From the NCBI GenBank assembly GCA_964247295.1, contig CAXTTV010000237.1, positions 1-6,689 on the forward strand: 6,689 bases of DNA, read 5' to 3'. Each line of letters starts with the position of its first letter. The first letter of the stretch is position 1. The DNA is from CAXTTV01 sp964247295 (lineage in GTDB: Bacteria; Chloroflexota; Ktedonobacteria; Ktedonobacterales; Ktedonobacteraceae). Position numbers and translations under genes: made by a program. Shown one piece after another: positions 1 to 4,982 of the stretch. The notes under the pieces are model-generated. The model saw only the letters and a list, made by a program, of their open reading frames with translations. It was not told the origin of the DNA and did no database searches.

Positions 1-79
1 TACGGACGATGGCACCGTGTGAGAAGACCCTTCCTGACTTTCCCAACAGACTCGCAAGCGCGACTCTCCTATCGCTGGC

Positions 80-1360
80 TTACTCGCGGGGACGCAGATA
101 CTCCTGGCCGCTCATATAGGGGCGCAGGGCCTCAGGGATACGAATGCTGCCGTCCGGTTGCTGATGGTTTTCCAGCAGGGGAAGCAGGATACGTGGTGAG
201 GCAATCGCGGTATTGTTGAGGGTATGAACAAATTTTACTTTGCCCTCTTCATCCCGATAGCGAAGGTTGACGCGGCGCGCCTGCCAGTCATGCAGGTACG
301 AGCACGAATGCGTCTCGCGGTATCGCTCCTCGCTGGGGAGCCAGCTCTCGACATCGTACATTCCAACCTTGCCATCGCCCATATCGCCGGTGCAGACATG
401 CACTACCCGATAGGGGATTTCCAACGCTTGAAGCAGTTCTTCTGAATTGCTTAACAACTGCTCGAACCAGCGCAGCGACTCCTCATGATCATTTTTGCAG
501 ATCACAAACTGCTCAACCTTATTGAACTGGTGGATGCGGAAGACACCGCGAGTATCCTTGCCATAGGTGCCAGCCTCGCGGCGGAAGCAAGGGCTAAAGG
601 CTACAAATTTTAATGGTAGCTCATTGTTGGGCAGAATTTCATCCTTATACATACCCGTGACCGAGACCTCAGCAGTGCCAACCAAATAGGTATCATCGTT
701 CTCTATTTTATATACCTGCTCTCTGCCTTTGGGAAACTGACCATTGCCGACAAATGCGAAATCGCGTGCCATCGCTGGCACAATCATGGGCGAGAAGCCT
801 TTCTGGCTGATCTGCTCAATCGCGAAGTTAATAAGGGCCAGCTCCAGGCGCACTCCATCGTTTTTCAGTATATAGCTGCGAGCTCCCGCGACTTTGACGC
901 CCCGTTCGATATCAACCATATCTAGCTTTTGCATCAAAGCATAGTGATCCAGTGGCTCGAAGTCAAAAGTTGTTTTCTCTCCCCAATATCTAAACGGAAC
1001 GTTATCTTCCTCGCTTTTGCCGATTGGCGTGCTGGGGTCTGGGATATTTGGGACCAGCAATAGCATCTCATGACGCTGCTCGGTGATCTCGTTCAGGCGA
1101 GGCTCCAGACTTTTCACATATTCCGAGAGCTCCTTGCCCTCGGCGATAATCTTGTCTCGTTGCTCTTTATCTTTGCCAGCTTGCTGCATGCGTTTGGAGA
1201 TCTGCTTTTGCTGGGTGCGGCCATCATCCACCTGTTTTTGAAGGGCAACGACCTGCCGATCCAATTCCAGTAATGTGTCGATATCAATATCGTTATTTTT
1301 GAGGCGAGCGGCCTCCTTGACCATCTCAGGATTCGTCCTGATAAAGTGCAGGTCTAACAT
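80..1360 (-). CDS. serS: Seryl-tRNA synthetase (class II)
   Basis: Cytoplasmic enzyme that charges tRNA-Ser (and tRNA-Sec where present) with serine using ATP. The product is 426 residues, the usual length for bacterial SerRS. Residues about 30-100 form the charged helical arm (long antiparallel coiled coil) that grips the tRNA-Ser variable arm. The catalytic core follows: the serine-binding TAE motif at 229-231, class II motif 2 around FRRE (259-262) with AGTYGKDTRGVFR after it, ETHSCS at 359-364, and motif 3 with the conserved Arg at 390 followed by ENHQQPDGS. The RETHSCS and LNNTAIASPR variants resemble the Thermus-type enzyme as I remember it rather than the E. coli type (REISSCS, LNGSGLAVGR). 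The start at 1360 was chosen because AAAGGAG lies 10 nt upstream and MLDLHFIR is the canonical N-terminus. An in-frame ATG 15 codons earlier lies inside the leader terminator and is rejected. Every key residue I could check is present, so the gene looks functional. It is transcribed alone behind a T-box leader. Confidence 0.97.
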   Translation of the reverse strand: MLDLHFIRTNPEMVKEAARLKNNDIDIDTLLELDRQVVALQKQVDDGRTQQKQISKRMQQAGKDKEQRDKIIAEGKELSEYVKSLEPRLNEITEQRHEMLLLVPNIPDPSTPIGKSEEDNVPFRYWGEKTTFDFEPLDHYALMQKLDMVDIERGVKVAGARSYILKNDGVRLELALINFAIEQISQKGFSPMIVPAMARDFAFVGNGQFPKGREQVYKIENDDTYLVGTAEVSVTGMYKDEILPNNELPLKFVAFSPCFRREAGTYGKDTRGVFRIHQFNKVEQFVICKNDHEESLRWFEQLLSNSEELLQALEIPYRVVHVCTGDMGDGKVGMYDVESWLPSEERYRETHSCSYLHDWQARRVNLRYRDEEGKVKFVHTLNNTAIASPRILLPLLENHQQPDGSIRIPEALRPYMSGQEYLRPRE

Positions 1361-1370
1361 ATTGTGCTTG

Positions 1371-1377
1371 CTCCTTT
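1371..1377 (-). promoter_or_regulatory. Ribosome binding site of serS
   Basis: AAAGGAG on the minus strand, 10 nt before the ATG at 1360. It decides the start, because the longer reading frame would begin at 1405 inside the T-box terminator stem. Confidence 0.8.
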
Positions 1378-1393
1378 GTCCATTTTCGCCAAT

Positions 1394-1428
1394 AAAAAAC
1401 GTCATCGATCCTGATCAGGACGACGACG
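1394..1428 (-). terminator. Intrinsic terminator of the serS T-box
   Basis: On the minus strand CGTC pairs with GACG, TCG with CGA, and TCCT with AGGA around a GATC loop (one G-T wobble, one bulged T). Six T residues follow at 1399-1394. It lies between the T-box sequence and the serS ribosome binding site, and its 5' arm contains the CGTCCT that the antiterminator needs. Confidence 0.85.
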
Positions 1429-1652
1429 CGAAAATTGCGTACCGACGTGGTACCACCTTCATTTACCACCCTGGAGGGGATGGCCTTTGTTTGCCGATAA
1501 CGGTGGCCCCGTAGCGCTTAAACGCGCCAGGCTCGCGGGTGGAAATTCGCCTGTTTGGATCTCTGCGTCGCACCGGCCCGCAGCTCTCTGAAGATTTCCA
1601 AGAAGGGTACTGTTCCCGTTCAGCGCCATAGATTGTAGATAGTGCCTGTATT
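1394..1652 (-). promoter_or_regulatory. T-box riboswitch (tRNA-Ser sensing) in the serS leader
   Basis: A leader of about 260 nt on the minus strand with the ordered landmarks of a T-box. In the Stem I region there is AGTACC (about 1603-1608) and then AGAGAGC (1583-1589). GGTGCGA follows near 1570, then GAATTTCCACCC, then CTACGGGGCCACCGTTATC near 1496-1514. The T-box proper, AAGGTGGTACCACG, ends near 1446. The antiterminator can be drawn: AGG before and ACG after the TGGTACC bulge pair with CGTCCT at 1417-1422. CGTCCT is also part of the 5' arm of the terminator at 1394-1428, so the two folds exclude each other. Serine codons UCU (1592-1594) and UCA (1589-1591) lie just before or overlapping AGAGAGC and are specifier candidates; I cannot decide between them. 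Known family behaviour: uncharged tRNA-Ser stabilises the antiterminator and allows serS transcription. Confidence 0.92.
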
Positions 1653-1658
1653 TCTCTC

Positions 1659-1687
1659 AGAATAGCAGGCAGCTGAGGCTTTGTCAA
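1659..1687 (-). promoter_or_regulatory. Sigma-70-type promoter of serS
   Basis: A perfect -35 box TTGACA (1682-1687), a 17-bp spacer and the -10 box TATTCT (1659-1664), which puts the transcript start near 1652 at the beginning of the T-box Stem I. The left edge of the 525-bp mobile element begins only about 17 bp upstream of the -35 box. Confidence 0.75.
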
Positions 1688-1695
1688 TCGTTATA

Positions 1696-1704
1696 TTATC
1701 TCTA
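1696..1704. repeat. Target site duplication, left copy
   Basis: TTATCTCTA, identical to the copy at 2230-2238 on the other side of the 525-bp element. The bases just outside the match differ (A versus C upstream, G versus C downstream), so the duplication is exactly 9 bp as written. The terminal A and T could alternatively be counted with the inverted repeats. Confidence 0.85.
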
Positions 1705-1725
1705 GGGTGCAGTTCATTTTTTTGC
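1705..1725 (+). repeat. Left terminal inverted repeat of the element
   Basis: It starts GGGTGCAGTTCA, continues with seven T and ends GC. The reverse complement of 2209-2229 is the same except that the sixth base is T instead of C. Similarity becomes patchy after this point and returns at 1786. Confidence 0.9.
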
Positions 1726-1785
1726 CGTGGCAGAAAAAAGGGTCCTTCAGGCGGTGGACGGTAGAGCATCATTGCGTGCCCGTCG

Positions 1786-1824
1786 TAGGACGGCCCGTCG
1801 AGCAACGCGACGACGTGCCGCTTC
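1786..1824 (+). repeat. Subterminal inverted repeat block, left copy
   Basis: A 39-bp block beginning TAGGACGGCCCGT and ending GACGTGCCGCTTC. It matches the reverse complement of 2132-2170 at 34 of 39 positions, with both 13-bp ends identical. Weaker similarity continues inward (GGC.CGTC...GCCA.GGGGA). The element is therefore an imperfect large palindrome in its outer parts. Confidence 0.88.
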
Positions 1825-1845
1825 GGCCCGTCAGGGCCACGGGGA
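1816..1845 (+). repeat. Internal 30-bp direct repeat, copy 1
   Basis: TGCCGCTTCGGCCCGT followed by CAGGGCCACGGGGA; matches 1999-2028 at 25 of 30 positions in the same orientation. It contains the perfect hairpin GGCCC-GTCA-GGGCC (1825-1838) and overlaps the inner end of the subterminal block. Confidence 0.75.
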
Positions 1846-1998
1846 CATGACCGTTGCGGCGGCCCGAAAGGCTGGGCCCGTGCCCAAACAGGCTTTTTCT
1901 ACCCAGAAGACGCACCTGGAGCACAAGGAAAGGCTCTTCAAATGACCATGAAGGGTTTCTCGGTCACGGAATGGCTGTGGCGTGAGTGCAGAGCCCCA

Positions 1999-2028
1999 TG
2001 CCGCTTTGGCTCGTGAGGGCCACAAGGA
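1999..2028 (+). repeat. Internal 30-bp direct repeat, copy 2
   Basis: TGCCGCTTTGGCTCGT followed by GAGGGCCACAAGGA. A hairpin follows at 2034-2068 (GCGTCA pairing with TGACGC, with GGGA/TCCC inside), so this half of the element is also strongly structured. Confidence 0.72.
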
Positions 2029-2131
2029 TCGGAGCGTCAGATGCGACGGGATCGAGTCCCCATGACGCATGGAGCTTTCGAGAAGGGCAAGGGGCTGGAG
2101 TGTCTTTTTCCCCATGGCGCGGGACGCGCCA

Positions 2132-2170
2132 GAAGCGGCACGTCATCGCTGCGCTCAACGGGCCGTCCTA
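2132..2170 (-). repeat. Subterminal inverted repeat block, right copy
   Basis: The partner of 1786-1824 in opposite orientation. The two copies lie at similar distances from their ends (81 and 59 bp inside the element). Confidence 0.88.
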
Positions 2171-2208
2171 CACCACGTGAACGGGTTCTCTGCTCACCAA
2201 CTGACTCC

Positions 2209-2229
2209 GCAAAAAAATGAACTACACCC
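2209..2229 (-). repeat. Right terminal inverted repeat of the element
   Basis: Read on the minus strand it starts GGGTGTAGTTCA, then seven T and GC, matching 1705-1725 at 20 of 21 positions. Confidence 0.9.
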
Positions 2230-2238
2230 TTATCTCTA
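2230..2238. repeat. Target site duplication, right copy
   Basis: TTATCTCTA, perfect match to 1696-1704. Together they define the insertion point in AT-rich DNA upstream of the serS promoter. Confidence 0.85.
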
Positions 2239-2285
2239 CTATTTCTGATAGCATGGTATGCTAGAACTTGTTCTTTAAGAAGGCC

Positions 2286-2435
2286 CTAAGGCAAATCTGT
2301 AAAAAGTTGTTTGATAGTCTTCTCATCGCGTAGAGCATAGATTTGAAGAAGCAAGCTTTCTAGCATCTCTTCTTGCTGGATATGCTCAAGCTTCTTCTGG
2401 GCAAGTTTCCTGAGAATGGGATAATGGATATTTAT
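2286..2435 (-). pseudogene. Remnant of an unidentified gene (C-terminal end, 49 codons)
   Basis: After an in-frame stop at 2436-2438 the minus strand stays open for 49 codons with strongly protein-like composition: ILRKLAQKKLEHIQQEE, then MLESLLLQIYALRDEK and the C-terminus TIKQLFTDLP. It looks like an amphipathic helical tail. There is no start codon with a ribosome binding site at the 5' end; the only ATG is internal at 2366. Just upstream, in another frame, a short stretch reads EEYDFLSGVLSK before a stop near 2436, which could be the frameshifted continuation. I do not recognise the family; helical tails like this occur in many families, including transposon-associated nucleases. It could also be a chance frame, or a 26-residue peptide from the internal ATG. 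It is the only coding-like signal between the element and the next gene. Confidence 0.4.
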
Positions 2436-2478
2436 TTAGAAAGGACGCCAGACAGAAAGTCATATTCTTCCTTTTATA

Positions 2479-2506
2479 TTGACTAATTTAAGAATGTCTT
2501 TATAGG
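2479..2506 (+). promoter_or_regulatory. Probable promoter of the 2560-3750 gene
   Basis: -35 TTGACT (2479-2484), a 16-bp spacer, then -10 TATAGG (2501-2506). The transcript would start near 2513 and carry a T-rich leader of about 47 nt before the ATG at 2560. Confidence 0.5.
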
Positions 2507-2543
2507 CGCTATAGATCTTTTATTTTTATTTTTTTATGTATCA

Positions 2544-2550
2544 AGGGAGA
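2544..2550 (+). promoter_or_regulatory. Ribosome binding site deciding the start at 2560
   Basis: AGGGAGA lies about 9 nt before the ATG at 2560. The in-frame ATG at 2536 lies upstream of this site and has only a T-tract before it, so it is rejected. Confidence 0.72.
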
Positions 2551-2559
2551 CCTCTATCT

Positions 2560-3750
2560 ATGTTTTGTTTTAAATGCGGTCAGAAGCTGCCATCTGATCG
2601 TGCTATTTGCCCCACCTGTAGGTCGATACAGCCTTTAATTGAACCTACTAAGGATCTCACTCCGCCTGTTTCGAGCGTGGAGCCAGCGGCAACTACTTCC
2701 CGGATCGAGCCAGTCGCCGTTCTTCAGCCTGCTTCCGATCCCGTTCCGGTTCAGCCTGCGGTAAGCGAGCAAATTTTTCCATCTCAGTCGATGAGCAGTG
2801 AACCCCACCCGGCGGATAATTGGTCTGACAAAATAAGCACCAGTTATGGGCCAGCGGTAGAGCTTCCAATGCCGTCGGCTCTACCTCATCAGGTTGGACA
2901 ACCGGGTCCTCTGCCTCAGTCAGGGCAGTTGATGGGGTATCCACCCATTTATCCTAACTACGCCGTGCGGCCCCCAAAACAGAAGTCGCGTTTCCCAGTC
3001 TGGGCAATTGTGTTGATCTGTTCCCTCGTGGTTGTACTCCTGCTCTGTGGTGGTTCTTTTTTTGTGCTGAGCAGCGTCGTGAGATCGGAAGGCCAGAGGG
3101 TGCTTACACATGTTCGAGCAACGGAGACAACTCAATCTGGTGGCGATACCTCAACTGGAAACAATGTTGATCCTCAACAGCTTTTATTTCAATCTACATC
3201 GGGTCAGCCCAGCGATGGTGAGTCGTTGGCGGAGACAAATGGAATGAGCTGGATGGATGGCCCCGGTACTGCCAACAGTAGTTGTGCCTTCAAAGAAGGT
3301 GCTTACTATATCACAATCAATAAAGCGCAGAGTTACCGCCCCTGTTATGCTTTAGCGAGTTCAGAGTCTAATTTCGCGCTCCAGGTTGATATGAAAGTTC
3401 TGCAAGGGAAGACCGGTGGGGTAATTTTTCGGGCGAATCCTCAAAAACATCAGTTTTACATGTTTACGCTTTCGACTGACAAATTTTATACCTTAACGTT
3501 CTCTCCCGAACCCGGTAAATGGAAAGATCTAAAAGTAGGGCTCGCCTCTAATGTGAAACCAGGCTCTGATCAGACGGATCAGGTTACGATCATCGCGCGT
3601 AACCAGCATATCTATCTTTATGTGAATCACAATTTTATCGCTCAAGTTACTGATAGCACGTACTCTAGTGGTCAGATCGCCCTGCTATCCTACAACGACG
3701 CTGGCACAACCGAGGTTGCCTATAGTAACCTGAAGATCTGGCATCTCTAG
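2560..3750 (+). CDS. Zinc-ribbon single-pass membrane protein with extracellular beta-sandwich domain
   Basis: 396 residues. Residues 3-20 form a zinc ribbon, CX2C-X10-CX2C (Cys 3, 6, 17, 20), of the zinc-ribbon_2 type found at the N-terminus of many bacterial membrane proteins. Residues 21-140 are a disordered Pro/Ser/Gln-rich spacer ending in the basic PPKQKSR. One membrane helix spans about 145-174 (VWAIVLICSLVVVLLLCGG). By the positive-inside rule the zinc ribbon is cytoplasmic and the C-terminus is exported. Residues about 230-396 are the conserved domain, with Cys 242 and 262, NFALQVDMKV, GGVIFRANP, LYVNHNFIAQVTDSTYSSGQI and a C-terminal IWHL. The pattern resembles the DUF1080/LamG-like concanavalin fold, so surface ligand or sugar binding is possible, but no catalytic residues are evident. 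It is a paralogue of the two following genes and converges on the first of them; unlike them it lacks a Thr/Ala-rich stalk. The precise role is unknown. Confidence 0.9.
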   Translation: MFCFKCGQKLPSDRAICPTCRSIQPLIEPTKDLTPPVSSVEPAATTSRIEPVAVLQPASDPVPVQPAVSEQIFPSQSMSSEPHPADNWSDKISTSYGPAVELPMPSALPHQVGQPGPLPQSGQLMGYPPIYPNYAVRPPKQKSRFPVWAIVLICSLVVVLLLCGGSFFVLSSVVRSEGQRVLTHVRATETTQSGGDTSTGNNVDPQQLLFQSTSGQPSDGESLAETNGMSWMDGPGTANSSCAFKEGAYYITINKAQSYRPCYALASSESNFALQVDMKVLQGKTGGVIFRANPQKHQFYMFTLSTDKFYTLTFSPEPGKWKDLKVGLASNVKPGSDQTDQVTIIARNQHIYLYVNHNFIAQVTDSTYSSGQIALLSYNDAGTTEVAYSNLKIWHL

Positions 3751-3759
3751 CTAATTGTT

Positions 3760-3790
3760 CTCCCTTGATCCGTTTGTAGGATCAAGGGAG
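3760..3790. terminator. Shared hairpin terminator between convergent genes
   Basis: CTCCCTTGATCC, a 7-nt loop, then GGATCAAGGGAG: a perfect 12-bp stem. On the plus strand it starts 9 nt after the stop of the 2560-3750 gene and is followed by TTTCC, so it serves that gene best. On the minus strand it contains the TGA stop of the 3782-4843 gene and is followed by AACAATTA, without a T-run, so termination in that direction may be weaker. Confidence 0.85.
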
Positions 3791-4843
3791 TTTCCAGACC
3801 TGGGCGGTTGTGAAAGTGGCAAGCGTTGGTAGGTTGCTGTTTACAGCGGCCAGCCCGATCATACCGCTGGAGAGATTTTTGTCTGTGATGCTGGCAATAT
3901 ATTGTTCATTTACAAAAAGTTGAAAGGTATCACCTTTTGCCAGCACTGCCAGATGAATGGACTGTTTCATTCCTGTTGGGACATTGGTGTTATAGCCGCT
4001 GGCAAGTGTCTGGGCCTGTGTAGTGTTTTTATAGAGATCTAAAGCATAGGTACCAGTCGTACCGACGCGGAAAAAATAAAAAGAGTTATTGCCGTTATTT
4101 GAGCGGAAGATCAGGCCTGCCTGACTGCCAGTGACAAGCGTCATATTAACCTGGTAGGCGAAATTTTGGAAGTCGGTGGATCGTGCCAGGCAGGGCTGGA
4201 GATATCCTTGTTGCGCGACACTAATCTGGTAGCTGCCCTGGGAGAAAGCGCAGCCAGTCCCCACATCTGCGGTTCCTTGATCCCAACGACCGGTACCTGT
4301 TGCATCGCTAAGGTTATCAGTGAACGTTGCGGTCCCTTTGGTTGCTGCCCGGTAGTCATCCTGAGCCCGGCTGGCATTAGCCTCGGACTCAGCGGCATTG
4401 GCGGTAGCCGTCACAACAACTCCAGCCTGGGTGGTCGCGGTCGCGATAATCCTGGCCTGAGCGGTATTGATCACATTTACAGTGGCCTGTGATTGTGCCA
4501 TGGCTGAGGCTGTTGATTGTTTGTCGATCCTGGATTGAAGCTGCAAGGCCCCCCGATATTGTAACGTTGTTGCCAGTATCAAGGCGGCACTACTGCTGAC
4601 TAACAGGATCACAGCCAGGCCGGCCAGTATCGCTTTATAGACTATTGGGAAATCATCCAGGCGATACTGTTCGTCCGGGTGTGTTTCTGCTTCTGGCTTT
4701 AATTCTGGCGGCGGCGGTGGGACCGCCATGGGCTCAGTTTTTTGAGCGTGTGGGTCTCCCAGGGGCCCTGTTTTCCTGGCGATCTCGGTTTGAGGTGTAC
4801 CGTTTTCTGTACTGACTTGCACAATCGTTGTTTTTCGTCTCAT
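3782..4843 (-). CDS. Single-pass membrane protein with Thr/Ala-rich stalk and extracellular beta-sandwich domain, no zinc ribbon
   Basis: 353 residues, a paralogue of its two neighbours. The N-terminus (1-67) is hydrophilic with a short polyproline run (about 42-46) and no Cys, so the zinc ribbon of the relatives is missing. One membrane helix lies at about 69-94 (AILAGLAVILLVSSSAALIL). It is followed by a Thr/Ala-rich stalk (about 105-165, with ATATTQAGVVVTATANAAE), probably helical, then YRAATKG and the exported domain (about 170-353). The domain has Cys 198 and 218, NFAYQVNMTL, AGLIFRSNN, LFVNEQYIASITD and a C-terminal VWKLP. The start is the ATG at 4843 with purine-rich GGGAGAG just upstream; no better start was seen. 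The gene ends inside the shared terminator hairpin. It lies 139 bp downstream of the next minus gene with no clear terminator between them, so co-transcription is possible. No enzymatic motif was seen, and the function is unknown. Confidence 0.9.
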   Translation of the reverse strand: MRRKTTIVQVSTENGTPQTEIARKTGPLGDPHAQKTEPMAVPPPPPELKPEAETHPDEQYRLDDFPIVYKAILAGLAVILLVSSSAALILATTLQYRGALQLQSRIDKQSTASAMAQSQATVNVINTAQARIIATATTQAGVVVTATANAAESEANASRAQDDYRAATKGTATFTDNLSDATGTGRWDQGTADVGTGCAFSQGSYQISVAQQGYLQPCLARSTDFQNFAYQVNMTLVTGSQAGLIFRSNNGNNSFYFFRVGTTGTYALDLYKNTTQAQTLASGYNTNVPTGMKQSIHLAVLAKGDTFQLFVNEQYIASITDKNLSSGMIGLAAVNSNLPTLATFTTAQVWKLP

Positions 4844-4881
4844 TGCTCTCCCGCTCTCTTCAGAAATTCTGTCATACAGTT

Positions 4882-4887
4882 ATTATA
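4882..4887 (-). promoter_or_regulatory. Possible -10 element upstream of the 3782-4843 gene
   Basis: A perfect TATAAT on the minus strand about 40 nt before the ATG. No convincing -35 box lies 16-18 bp upstream (TGGTAT is the closest), so this is a weak call. The alternative is readthrough from the gene at 4983-6401. Confidence 0.25.
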
Positions 4888-4982
4888 GTTATACATGATT
4901 GCGCATACCAGGACCGAATTGTCGGTAAAAATAGTACAACGAAAGTAAGATCTTAAAGAGCTCAATATGTATGGCCTTGCCC

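Larger units (their letters stand above)
1705..2229. mobile_element. Non-autonomous insertion element, MITE-like or internally deleted IS (525 bp)
   Basis: The segment is bounded by 21-bp terminal inverted repeats with one mismatch and flanked by a perfect 9-bp direct repeat, TTATCTCTA, which is the signature of a transposition event. It is GC-rich and full of small palindromes, while the flanking DNA is AT-rich. I found no transposase: the open frames inside (for example the minus-strand frame at 1831-2115) show no DDE-type or other recognisable motif and are probably chance frames kept open by GC-rich sequence. Inside are subterminal inverted copies of a 39-bp block and a direct repeat of a 30-bp block. 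A 9-bp duplication is seen in several DDE families (IS4 and IS256 groups among them), so I do not assign a family. The element must be moved in trans if it is still mobile. Being bordered by an intact duplication with near-identical ends suggests a fairly recent insertion. Confidence 0.85.

Noticed and set aside
1..79. Possible terminator or gene end downstream of serS
   Set aside because: The best stem (AGTCGC with GCGAGT) has a mismatch and no T-run, and no supported reading frame ends or starts here.
1361..1405. N-terminal extension of serS from the ATG at 1405
   Set aside because: That ATG lies in the T-box terminator stem; the start at 1360 has a good ribosome binding site and the canonical SerRS N-terminus.
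1620..1805. Minus-strand frame of 61 codons spanning the element's left end
   Set aside because: It runs across the transposition boundary and the serS promoter; the similarity of its GPSY to a frame at the other end is just the inverted repeat being translated.
1831..2115. Open minus-strand frame inside the 525-bp element as a transposase
   Set aside because: Only 94 codons, no recognisable transposase motif, no ribosome binding site that I can see, and the DNA there is explained by repeats and hairpins.
4913..4926. ACCGA-ATTG-TCGGT hairpin between the two minus genes as a terminator
   Set aside because: The stem is only 5 bp, and on the minus strand the T-run comes before rather than after it, so it cannot work as a terminator for the 4983-6401 gene.
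4946..4955. TAAGATCTTA palindrome between the two minus genes as an operator
   Set aside because: A single 10-bp palindrome in AT-rich DNA with no second copy or nearby promoter is too weak to call.
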